A program made the position numbers and the translations under genes. Positions 1-11,349 of a DNA stretch of 64,000 bases are shown piece by piece; position 1 is the stretch's first letter; every line of letters starts with the position of its first letter. The stretch spans positions 2,455,609-2,519,608 of the forward strand of contig JBAOKB010000144.1 of assembly GCA_037044905.1 (NCBI GenBank), given 5' to 3'. The stretch comes from Hortaea werneckii. Taxonomy: Eukaryota; Ascomycota; Dothideomycetes; Mycosphaerellales; Teratosphaeriaceae. The notes under the pieces were generated by a model. It worked only from the letters and a program-made list of their open reading frames with translations, did not search any database and had not been told where the DNA came from.

Positions 1-3000
1 TCTCCTTGCGGCAAGGTCACGCCCAACGGGTCCCAGCCGTGGAGAGCACTGTCCACGACAGGCGTCTTGCAAGGGAGGCAGTCTACAGGTGTAATGGTGA
101 AGAGGATCGCGCGCGCGACTACGCCGTTTTGAGACGAGACTATGCTGCTCCTCGCTTCCCCATTCCTGAGGGAGAATCTGAAAACGAAGCGCAAGCGCCC
201 TCTGATCAGTCTGTGGAGATGGAAGATGCGGACCGCGATACGACTTCAACGCGTTCTGAGCAACCTCAGGACGACTCCATGTCGGACGACGACAACGCGG
301 GTTCGCTCGGCGGTGCAGCTCGCAACGTCGGCCAAGACGATCTGATGGCTATGATAGGCAGTGGCAGAATGCAAGACATCCTCAGCATCACAGGAGGTTC
401 TGCGCCTGGTAGCGGTGGTCAATCTACTGCACCGCCGGCGAAAGACACTAGACAGCCTTTCATCACCGTCGAGGACCTTGAAGAGAAACGCAAAGATTTG
501 CGTGATTCTCTGATCGACCGCTGCCTCGAGGTCTTGAGCACCGTCCCCGGTATCACCTTCGAGCTATCTGACCTCATCAACGCCGCTGTTGCGAAGAGTG
601 GCGAAGGGGCGAGCCCCCGTGCTGATATAGGCAGCACGTTGGTGTCTTCCCTGATGTCGCTCCAGGGCGAAGAGTCAAGCAAAGAGTCTGGGATGAAAGT
701 CTCGGCATATGCTCACCTGGTGGCTCTGATCCTCCAGGATCGCGATTTCTTTGACTCCACACTGGATGAGCTCAAGGAATATTTCGATGCCCTGGTTGCG
801 TGGGTACAGCTCGGCCAGGACCAAAAGGTGGAGGATGCTCCTTGGCTGGAAATGATACTGCTTATCATCGAGAGAGTCCTTGCTGAGGACGAGCAGCCCG
901 CGCAGATTGCTTGGGAGCCCCCGCCTGTTGACGATCCACTGAAGCCTCAGCCGGAACCTGTACTGCCGGAGCCAATCGTCTCATCGGAGCTGCGCTCGAC
1001 ACTCTTCGACGCACTGGTTGCCATGCTGCCCAAGGTCGGCAAGAGTGCATCGCTCGCGCTATCTGTATGCAGAGTCCTCGTTTCTCTGACGAGGCGCCGC
1101 GAGCTTGCCATTCGGCTCAGCGAGAAGCAGTCTATGCAAAGGCTTTTCTTGATGGTCCGCCAGTTGGCTGGATCTGTTGATGACAAACTCCAGAGCTGCT
1201 TCCTGCTTATCCTCCGTCACATGGTTGAGGATGAATCAATGGTCCGCCAGATTATGCGGACTGAGATCAAGGCTGCACTCGAAGGTCATAGGTCGAACCG
1301 TGCTATGGACACTGCGACCTACACCCGCAATCTGTACCATTTGGTCTTGCGCGACCCAAAGATGTTCGTCGAAGTCACCAAAGATATGCTGGAGATTGTT
1401 CGATACGATGGCACTCCTCACCGAGGCCAGGCGTTGGCGCTCAAGAAAGATGCTCCAGCACAAGCACGGGTCAGGATAGCCAGAGTAAAGAAGCCGAGGC
1501 TCCAGCGCAGCCAAGTATCGAAGGCACCGGCAAAGACAACGCAGCAGACGAGCAAAAGCAGGCCGAGGCCAAGCCGCCTGTGGTGGAGAGTGCAGATGGA
1601 GTAATGCCATTCTTGCTACGCGAGCTTTCGAACTGGAAGGACGTCGAGGACAGACCGTCAACTGCGGTCAAGGACAGTCAATCGACAGGTGAAACGCCCA
1701 GCGGGCCCCGTGACGACGTCGAGATGGATGACGATTCTGCGACCCCAACACCGGCGCCTCCCACTCCGACCTTGAACGCTTCTTCTGCCACGCCCGGGGC
1801 TGAGAACGCCGCCAAACCCGACAAGCCTGTCTTCAAGCCAGAGGAGCACACCCACTATATCTACCGCGCTTTCCTCCTGCAGTGTCTGTCTGAGCTGCTA
1901 CTGTCATACGGGAGAACCAAGGTTGAGTTCATCAACTTCTCACGCAAACCAGAGACGACCCCAGCAACGCCAGTGAAGCCCCGCGCTGGAATGCTCAACT
2001 ACCTGCTCAATGGCCTCATCCCTGCCGGTACATTAGAGCACAAGGATGAAATTGCGCATCGCAAGAAGCTCAACACATCAAACTGGGCAACCACAGTCCT
2101 TGTGTCCCTTTGCTCGAAGAGTACGGAGAAGAGCAACAAGTACACACGTGGAGCCGATTCTTCCGAGGAGGACACGGACTTGACGTTCGTACGCAAGTTC
2201 GTCTTGGAGCATGCATTGCGTGCTTTCAAGGAGGCGACAACATCCACCGAGCCTCTCGACTTGCGATACTCCAAGTTGCTGGGCCTTGGCGAGCTCTTTA
2301 ATCGCATGCTTAACAAGAGCGAGAGGAGCGGCCTTGTAGACAACAGCCACGCCCAGCAGATTGGTCGGTTGATGTACGAGAAGAATTACATCGGTGCCCT
2401 GACTTCAGCCATCGCTGAGATCGACCTCAACTTCCCGAATGCAAAGCGCGCGGTCAAGTATATGCTTGGTCCGCTGAGGCAGCTCACTGACCTTGGCGTG
2501 ACTCTCAGCCAGACTTCGGACATTTCATCCAGCGCGCCGGGAACCAGCACCGAGGAGGATGATATCTCTTCCGCTACATCCATGTCCGATGGTGATGACG
2601 ACGACGAGCGCGAGCCGACTCCTGATCTGCTCCGCAACACCGCTCTTGGAATGCTTGAGTCTGGTGGTGGCGAAGAAGACGAAGTCCGAAGATGAAGATG
2701 AGGACGAGGAGGGCGACGTTGAGCTCTACGACGATGAATACGATGAAGAGATGGAGTATGACGGGGATGATCTTGAAGAGCCAGGCCATGGAGACGTTGT
2801 CAGTGATGAAGATGATGATGATAACGATGGCATGGGCGACGTCGAAGGCATGCCTGGCGATGTCGACATGGACATGGAAGTGGTCATGGACGGCGAAGGT
2901 GAGGATGATGAGGACGACATGGATGATGACGAGGGAGACGAAGATGATGAGTCGGGCGACTCGGACGATGAAGATGGCGAGGACTACGATGACCAGATGG

Positions 3001-6000
3001 ACGAGATCACTGGGGATGATGAGAATGCTAGCATGGGAGACGATGGTGAAGATGCGTGGGAGGAAGCTGACGACGATGAGGTGGACGGATCGCCTCATGG
3101 CGGTCCGCTGGAGCATCTGGCGCATATCGTCGGAGGTGATGATAGATCCGATGGCGAGCAAGATGGACTTATCCGCGTCGACATGGGCGATGGCGAAGAT
3201 GACTATTTTGAAGACGAAATGCCTCCGGAGGATGAAGGTAGGCTTTCTTCTTTACATTCGTTTTGCTTCAGACGCTAACTTGAGCAGAAGATGAGGAAGT
3301 CGACTATGAGAACGATGTCGTCTACGAACCGGAAATGGAGGAAGACGAGGAAGGCGATGAGATGGGCGGCTGGGAGTTCGACGCTCCGGCCCCTCCAGCC
3401 ATCATCCGCGCCCCGCATCATCACCATCACCATCATGCTCCTCCACGTGCCTTGGGAGATATGTTCACCATGCTTGGCGGTGGTGACCCCTATAGATGTA
3501 AGTGTCTGGCACTCTACTTGGCAAGAATTTTAAACTGACATCCTACTCTAGCCCCTGCCTTCCGCTCTCATCGAACAGGATCTGCTGGACGTGGCGAAGA
3601 CGACGGCACCAACCCTCTGCTCCAGCGCGAAGGCGGCGCTGGCCGTGATCAGCCTGACCAAGCTGGTCGTGCCGGCCGTCGCGGAATCGGTATGCCTCGA
3701 GGTGACATCCTTCAAGATCTTGTAGCGACAGTCGGCGCAGGTGGCCATGGCACGATTAATGTCAGCCTTGGCAACATGGAAGCTCCTGTCGGGATGCGAG
3801 GACTCCCACCCATGTTCCAAATTGCAGGCAGACACGGTGGCCATGCCCTCATTGATATTGACCCTTCGCGCCCAATCGGGAGCAGCTTGGAGGCCGTTTC
3901 GGCGATTGGTCTCTCTCACAGCGCTTGGGTAATGAGGGCAGGCCCGCGGACAATGCAGCTGAAGCTCGCGCTGTTGAGTTCCACCTAACCCCTACCGTGG
4001 CGCGCTGGCAAGAAGAAGCCCGCATGATATTTGGCGGCAAGCATCATGAAAAGGCAACGCGAATCATCCCATCCGTCCTTCGTGTTCTGGTGCCTTCGGC
4101 TATGAAAGCTAAGCAAGAGCACGAAAAAGCGGAGCGTATTCGGAGAGAGGCCGAAGAAAAAGCTCGCGAGGAAGAGCGTAAGAAGGCCGAGGCTGAGAAG
4201 GCCGAACGCGAAGCTCGCGAGAAGCAGGAGCGCGAAGAACGGGAAGCCAAGGAGCGCGAAGAAGCTGCTCAGCGTGAGCAGGAAGCCCGCGAGACGGCCC
4301 AGGCTAGCGGCGCCGCCATGGAAGGTGTTGAGCAGGGCCAGGGCGAATCCGCAGCTGAAGCGCCTTCGCAAAGCACAGCCGCAGAGCCGCAGCAACCTGT
4401 GGAGCAAGTCACCACGACCATTCGAGGCAGGGAGATTGACATTACTTCTCTCGGTGTCGATCGTGACTTTTTGGAAGCCATCCCAGAGGACATGCGTGAG
4501 GAAGTGATTATGCAGGCTGTGCAAGAACAGCGCACCCAAGCCACTCAGGCTGGTGAGCAGCCGACCGAGATCGACAGGGAGTTCCTTGACGCTCTGCCGC
4601 GGGAATTGCAACAGGAACTGCTTCGCTCAGAGCAAGCAGACCGTCGCCGCCGCGAGCGGGCTGAACAACAGCGCCGTGCTGCAGAGGGTGGAAACGACCA
4701 GGCTGCTCAGCCTGAAGAGATGAACAACGCGGACTTCATGGCCATGCTGGACCCAGCTCTGCGTCAAGCAGTCCTTATGGACTCCGACGAAAACACACTG
4801 GCCGCATTACCTGCGGAGTTGCAGGCCGAAGCCCGTAACCTGATGGGCGACCATATGCCCCGAGGCGCTATCCTACTGGCATGCCGCGCCCTGTTGGTGG
4901 CCTTCCACGCATCGTGCCAGGCGGCCCTGAGCGTGCTGAGCGTGCCGACCAAGCTGCTCGTGAAGCTAGCCGCCAGCGCAGGCCAGTCATCCAGATGCTA
5001 GACAAGCCTGGAGTAGCAACCCTCCTGAGACTCATGTTTGTGTCTTTGCATCACAAGGCCAAGAGCAACCTTCACAGCATCCTTTCGGACGTCTGCAAGA
5101 ATACGCAGAACCGCGCGGAAGTCATCAGCATTCTGCTTTCTATTCTACAGGATGGAACTGCGGATGTCAGTGCTGTGGAGCGCAGCTTCGCACAGCTATC
5201 GCTCAAGGCAAAGCAGTTGCCCGGCCCGAAGACGCCGCAGCCGCTTAAACGCACACCTACTGGTTTGGCGGCATCCCCTTCAACCGAGCTTTCGCCCCTC
5301 AACATTGTCCAACACTGCTTGACGACCCTGAACGCTCTGTCTTTGGACAACGCCAAAGTTCCTTCCTTCTTCTTGACCGAGCACGAGACTGCGGGCGGTC
5401 AGAAGGTCAAGGGTACGAAGAAGAGCAAGGGCAAGGAGAGCAAGGCAGCCAAGTACCCGCTCAATGCCCTCCTGGCCCTACTCGATCGCAAGCTGATCAC
5501 CGAGAACACCGGCGTCATGGAGACTCTTGCCACACTGCTCAGCCGGGTGACGCACCCTCTGACTATGCTGCTGCGCAGGGCAAAGGAGGCCAAGGAGACG
5601 GAGAAGGCACCGGAAAATGCTTCACAGGCTCCTGCTGAGCAAAATGAAGCGCAAGCTGAAGCCTCCGATGTACCGATGGAGGAGGCTACCGGTTCCTCTC
5701 CTGCCGATGCTAGAACTGGCCAGCACCCTGCTTCGGACGAGAAGCGTGACGAGCAGGACAAGTCTGCGCAGAAGCCAGAAGACAAGAAGCATCGCGAGTT
5801 GACTCCACCGGAGGTGCCTGACGAGAACATTCGCCTTGTCGTCAACATCTTGGCCGCCCGCGAATGCCCTACCAAGACGTTCAGTGACACGCTGGACATC
5901 ATCAAGAACCTTTCCGCGATTCCAGGCGCCAAAGAAGTCTTCGGCAGAGAACTCGTTCGTCAGGCGCAAGAGCTCGGACAGACTGTTGTCTCCGACCTGG

Positions 6001-7712
6001 CAGAACTTGCGAAGCAGATTGATTCTGCTGAAACTGGCACTGACCTTCAAGGCCTGGCACTTGCTAACTTCTCTTCTGCTGGCGCCAAGCAGCGCAAGCT
6101 GCTCCGTGTCATCCTCGCCCTCGACCATCTCTTCGATCCAAAGCGTATGCCGCAAGGTCCTGAAACTGAAAGCTCTACTGAGCCCAAGCTCAAGGACGAT
6201 GTGCTTGCGCTGCTGTATGAGAGCAGCACGTTCGAACAGCTCTGGAACAACCTCACAGCCTGCTTGGCTGCCATCCGTCGCCGCGGCAACATGGTCAACG
6301 TTGCAACGATTTTGCTGCCTCTCATTGAGTCGCTCATGGTCGTTTGCCGTAACAGCGCGCTGAAGGAAGCACCAGCATCTACGGCTGTCACTTCGCCTGT
6401 CGACACCAGCAGGGCCACGCCTCCGCCAGATGCTCGTATGGAGGGTCTATTCTTCAAGTTCACGGAGGACAACCGCAAGATCCTGAATGAACTTATCCGC
6501 AACAACCCCAAGCTGATGAGCGGCAACCTCTCCATCCTTGCAAAGAACTCGAAGGTTCTTGAGTTTGACAATAAGAGGACGTATTTCAACCGCAAGCTGC
6601 GGAACCGTGGTGATGCCAGAGTGCCGCATCCCTCTCTTCAACTGAACATTAGGAGAGACAATGTCTTTATGGACTCTTACAAGTCTCTTTACTTCAAGAG
6701 TGCGGAAGAAATCAAGTATGGCAAGCTCAACATCCGCTTCCACGGTGAAGAGGGTATTGACGCTGGAGGTGTCTCCCGTGAATGGTTCGGCTCCATGGCA
6801 CGGCAGATGTTCAATCCTGACTATGCGCTCTTCAACCCTGTGGCTTCGGACCGGACAACCTTCCATCCTAACCCACACAGCGACGTCAACGAAGAGCATC
6901 TATCCTTCTTCAAATTTATCGGCCGCATCATTGGGAAAGCATTGTACGAAGGCAGACTGCTAGACTGCCATTTCAGCAGAGCAGTATACCGCAGGATTTT
7001 GGGCAGGACTGTCTCCCTCAAGGACATGGAAAGTCTGGATCTTGATTACTACAGATCTCTGGTCTGGATTCTCGAGAATGACATCACAGACGTGACGTTC
7101 GAAACTTTCTCGGTGGATGTTGACCGTTTCGGTGCAGAAGAGACTGTTGATCTCATTCCGGATGGTCGTAACATCCCGGTCACCGAAGAGAACAAGCAAC
7201 AGTATGTGCAATTGGTCGTTGAGCATCGCCTGATTACCTCGGTGCAACAGCAGCTGGATAAGTTCCTGGAGGGTTTCCACGATATTATTCCTCAGGAGCT
7301 GGTCTCAATCTTCAACGAGCAAGAGCTCGAGCTGCTGATTTCCGGCCTGCCCGAGATTGACCTCGATGACTGGAAGAACAATACAGAGTACCACAACTAT
7401 CAAGCCACGTCGCCTCAGATCCAGTGGTTCTGGCGTGCAGTCCGCAGCTTCGACAAGGAAGAAAAGGCCAAGCTGCTGCAATTCATCACTGGTACCAGCA
7501 AGGTGCCACTGAATGGCTTCAAGGAGCTTGAAGGTATGAACGGCATCTCCAGGTTCAACATCCACCGTGACTACAGCAGCAAGGAGAAGCTGCCGTCGAG
7601 TCACACCTGCTTCAATCAGCTCGATCTGCCAGAGTACGAGAGCTACGAGCACCTGAGGCAGCAGCTGTACACCGCCATCACAGCAGGCAATGAGTATTTC
7701 GGGTTTGCTTAG
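1..7712 (+). CDS. tom1: HECT-type E3 ubiquitin ligase, Tom1/HUWE1 family (5'-truncated by window edge)
   Basis: This is the C-terminal ~2,500 residues of a giant HECT ligase. Family knowledge: Tom1/HUWE1 ubiquitinates excess histones and ribosomal proteins and acts in nuclear mRNA export. Visible in order: helical armadillo-like segments (1-2650); a very acidic Asp/Glu tract (about 2690-3240); a seven-His run (3415-3437); a Lys/Glu coiled coil (about 4090-4310); short DFLxAxPxxxRxE ubiquitin-binding repeats (DUF4414 type, about 4440-4790); and a full HECT domain (about 6640-7712) with the catalytic Cys in SSHTCFNQ and the usual C-terminal tail ending YFGFA. Two introns are clear: 3238-3287 (branch CTAAC) and 3498-3551. 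Four frame breaks have no intron: about 1455-1470, 2665-2685, 3885-3905 and 4850-4885. The reading frame is open at the left edge, so the N-terminal DUF908/DUF913 part lies outside. The family call is very safe. Whether this copy is functional depends on the frame breaks. Confidence 0.95.
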
Positions 7713-8285
7713 GGGGATTGTGTATCATACAAAAAGAAGGCGTTCGATGGGGAACATGCAATGTACATGAGCGTTAGGTAGCATTCAGAGGCGCATCATT
7801 GCGCAAGAGCGAGGCGTTTGGGATCATACCTAGGTATGAGTAGATTAGTCCAAGTTGTAACTCATGGCAGGGAAGAGTGCAGGTCTTGACTGCCATGAGA
7901 AAGAGCTTGTGACTATGTACAATGGGCTATTCAATATTAATTCAAACAATTATCTCGGCTCTAGATTCAAATTTTATGTCCTTATGCCCTTTTTATTGTC
8001 TACAAAGGTGTTGTGGCAAAAAGTAGAAAGGTAGTACTCATCAAGTGTCACATGGCAGAAGCACGAGTCGCGGCTATTCCTCGGACTTGACGTGGTAATC
8101 GCGGATTACGTTTGGCCAGCGAAACACGCAACTTCATCCTCTGGACGTCATTAATCGATACTACTAAGGACATGAAATCTCAAACAGCGGTTTTGAACCT
8201 TTCATACTGAGAGGTGTTGGGTACAGAGAGTACGCTGCCGAAGAGTAATGCTGTCCTGCCCACTCGCCACCATTGCGATTCAATC
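7713..8285. other. Intergenic region between tom1 and ymr1
   Basis: No convincing gene. It is AT-richer than its flanks (about 7930-8010), as expected for the tom1 3' UTR/terminator region and the ymr1 promoter. It contains a perfect 14-bp palindrome, catacctaggtatg, at 7825-7838, which belongs to a dispersed motif seen in four other places in the window. Confidence 0.6.
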
Positions 8286-11234
8286 ATGGAGACCACGAGT
8301 GAACAGGACTTGCGGGTCCGGAACGTCCGCTTGTGGCAGCGCAAGAAAGCTGTCACTGGCACTTTGAAGTTGAAGAAGAACCATCTAGTGTTCGAGTATA
8401 GCTTGGAGGAAAGCAATGGTCGCACCAGTGCCAGCGAGAGGGTGCGTAACATGTCGAAGAAAAGGACGTAATAAGTCCTAGGAAGGAAGCTCACGAATGA
8501 TCAAGGGCTCCACGGATCGTACTTCCACGACACGTGCTAGTGATGTAAGTGTCCAGCAAGCGCGAGCGAGCCATAAGCAGCCGACAAAGGAAATGTACAT
8601 CGCCTACCCCATGATCAATCGATGCCTGTTACGACCAAGCTATCTACAAGGCTTACCACAGAGACCTTCCAACCATGCCGAGAATGAGCTCGCGGGGAGT
8701 AGCGAAGACTTCTTCCCGCCGACTTCTCGGTTCTGCAGATTTCCCGCGCCCTTCGACAGACTCGAGGCATTCTGTAGCCCGTGACTCTCTACAAAGACCG
8801 GCCGTTCCGGATCCTTCAAGTCAGGATGACACAGTACCCTTGGACACGGGACGCTCGCCAGCAGTACGAATCAGGTGTCGTGACTTCCGTATGATGGCCT
8901 TTCATTTCCACGCTGGCTCTAGGGATAAGACCGCCGATGAGCTGGCGAGAGAGGTCTTCTTTATGCTGCGACGTAGATGCTGCGTCGACGCTATCGAGGA
9001 TCTTTATGCTTTCGAATTCAATCCTCCTTCGCAGGAGAAGGCGGCTCAAGTCCCGTTGTACAGCGCTCAGAAAGAATTCAAGCGTATGGGCATCGGTGGC
9101 AAATCCGCCGAAGGGCCTGGAAGTGCATGGCGCATTTCTGATATCAACCAAAACTATGGGTTTTCGGCTACTTACCCGAGTGTCTTATGCGTGCCACGCG
9201 CAGTCAGTGACAACATGCTGAAGTATGGAGGATCTTTTCGGTCGCGCTCGAGGGTTCCCGCCCTTGCTTATTTGCATTTCAATGGTGGAAGTATCACGAG
9301 ATCATCACAGCCTATGGTCGGAGTGCAGGGCAAACGGAATCCACAGGATGAGCGCCTCGTATCAGCCATATTCTCAAGTCATACGCCCCCGATTACTCCA
9401 CCCGAAGAGATGATGCAATCAGGCGCAGAATCGAGTGGGACAGCAGTTGAGTTTAATGGCGACGCAGAATCCGAACCGGTTGCGCCGGAACCTGAAGTCA
9501 GCGCGCACCAGAGGTCACAAAGCGAGACTGCACTGGATGGAAACCACGAAATCGGCACTGGAGCTGTGAAGCGAAAGGTTTTGGGAGTACTCGGAAGAAT
9601 CTTATCATCGACGCACGGCCAAAAATCAATGCACTGGCAAACAGAGCAACTGGGGGTGGCATAGAAGATGTCTCAAACTATTTGGGACCCGCAGACGTGC
9701 CAGTAGAAAGAATCTTCTTGAACATTCAAAACATCCATGTCATGCGAGCCTCGCTTGAGAAGGTCGTTGAGAGCTTCGCCAATTCCGATTACCTAGAACT
9801 GAAGCCTGATCAGGAAATGCTCCGCAAGTCAGGCTGGTTGGGCCATCTTTCGAATTTGCTGGAAGGGTCCGAACAAGTCGCAAGAGCTGTTGGTCTTACT
9901 GGCAGCCACGTACTTGTGCACTGCTCCGACGGCTGGGATAGAACGGCACAAGTCTCGGCTCTAGCGCAAATCATGCTCGATCCTCATTATCGTACCCTGG
10001 ACGGCTTTGTAACCCTAATACAGAAAGACTTCCTCTCATTCGGGCATAAGTTCCGCGACCGCAATGGTATACGTGGTTGCGAAAAGTGGTTTGAAATAGA
10101 GAACGAGCGCATACCGGCCGGGAAACAGCAAGAGAACCGGGCCTCGGAACCGAATAGTCTTAATGCTCTTGGCTCTAAAGCGCTCTCTGGGGCTAGAAGT
10201 TGGTTCGAGAAGAACCGCGGCAGCCTTTTCCGCCAGCAGAATGTCAGCCATGAAAGCTTGCAGAGTGCTTCACCGAGGCCAGAATCACCTCCGCCCAATC
10301 CCATCATACATTCTCCTCCGACCAAAGACAACAAGAAGATCGAGGGCACAAAACAGACGAAAAAGAAATTGCGCCAATATTCCATCAATTTCTCGAGGCC
10401 GTGTGGCAATTGCAGAGACAAGTCCCAAATGCCTTCGAGTTCAACGAGCGCCTGTTGCTGCGGATACTCTATCAGACGTATGCCTGCCAATATGGCGAAT
10501 TTCTGTTCAATTGCGAGAGGGAACGAGTAGAATGTGACCAGAAGCGGGCGCGAGAAGGCAAGAAGCCTCTGCCTTCGGTCTGGATGCACTTTTTAGCTCG
10601 CAGAGCCGAATTCGTCAATCGAGAGTATGCAGCGGACCAGTTCGATTCCCTCCTGCTGCCCAAACGTGGCTCGGACAGACAAGTCGAAGTTCGCTGGTGG
10701 AGCAGACTGTTTGGGCGAGACGACAAGGAAATGAACGTTCCAGCGGCGTTGGCACCATCTGTCCCATCTACCGTGCACCCAGGACGCTCAAGCATCTCTG
10801 TAGACGAGGCTACGACCACTGCGATAGAGGCTCAAGTTTTAGATGCTACGGATCCTGGCGCGTCGATAAGGGCCGCCAAGAGCACGCCCAACCTCGCTGC
10901 TATGGAGCAGAGTGGCACCGACCTCAGTTCCGACCTTTCGGCCTTGGATTTGCAATCCGGTGGAAGCGCTGGCGAGTCTAGTCACCAACGACCACCTCTG
11001 ACGCAACAGGAGACTGACCTTGAGGTGTTAGCTCGATACACCGCGACATCACCACCACCTTCAATTGAAAACAGTCAGCTTGCTCCGTCGTCAGCAGATG
11101 ACACAACCTCGCAGCAAGAAGAACAGGGCGATCCACTGGGCGTGGCTAGTGGAGTGAAGCCGACCCAACCAATGCAAAGGGGAGGCCTTGACTTTGCAGC
11201 ATTTGCGTCACAGAATGCTTATCGAGATAGATAA
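8286..11234 (+). CDS. ymr1: Myotubularin-family phosphoinositide 3-phosphatase (Ymr1-like)
   Basis: The enzyme dephosphorylates PI3P/PI(3,5)P2 on endosomal and vacuolar membranes. The start at 8286 opens a GRAM/PH-like N-terminus (RVRNVRLWQRKKAVTGTLK). Intron 8442-8580 joins in phase to PTKEMYIAYPMI, a typical family block. The catalytic CX5R loop is intact as HCSDGWDRTAQ (about 9918-9950). The family block DLIxxF...GHKFRDRxG follows, then EFNERLLLRILY and a long Ser/Thr-rich tail. Frame breaks: about 8675-8780 (a very short intron 8699-8738 would also repair it); about 9584-9592, where the protein leaves the frame just before NLIIDARPKINAL and a TTGGGAGT run looks one G short; and about 10350-10368, near a GAAAAAG run. 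Product identity is safe. The exact N-terminal exon structure is my reading. Confidence 0.92.
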
Positions 11235-11349
11235 ATGACACTCTACGTAACAGGCCACCACACGAATGACGATGAAAATGTATTCTACAAGGCTGGAGCT
11301 GCACATTATGGGTATCTCAGTCAATAACCACCAAACATGAATAATCATC

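Noticed and set aside
2574..3161. 195-codon minus-strand ORF, very rich in Ile/Val
   Set aside because: It is the antisense of the Asp/Glu tract: GAT/GAC codons read backwards as ATC/GTC. Composition is fully explained by the sense gene.
3415..3437. Seven-His run that could suggest a cloning tag
   Set aside because: It lies inside the Tom1 coding region with natural CAT/CAC mixing and Pro/Ala flanks. A natural low-complexity tract.
8699..8738. Possible 40-nt intron in ymr1
   Set aside because: It would repair the frame (GT...CTGCAG), but it is shorter than every other intron here (50 nt or more), so a base error is equally likely. Left open.
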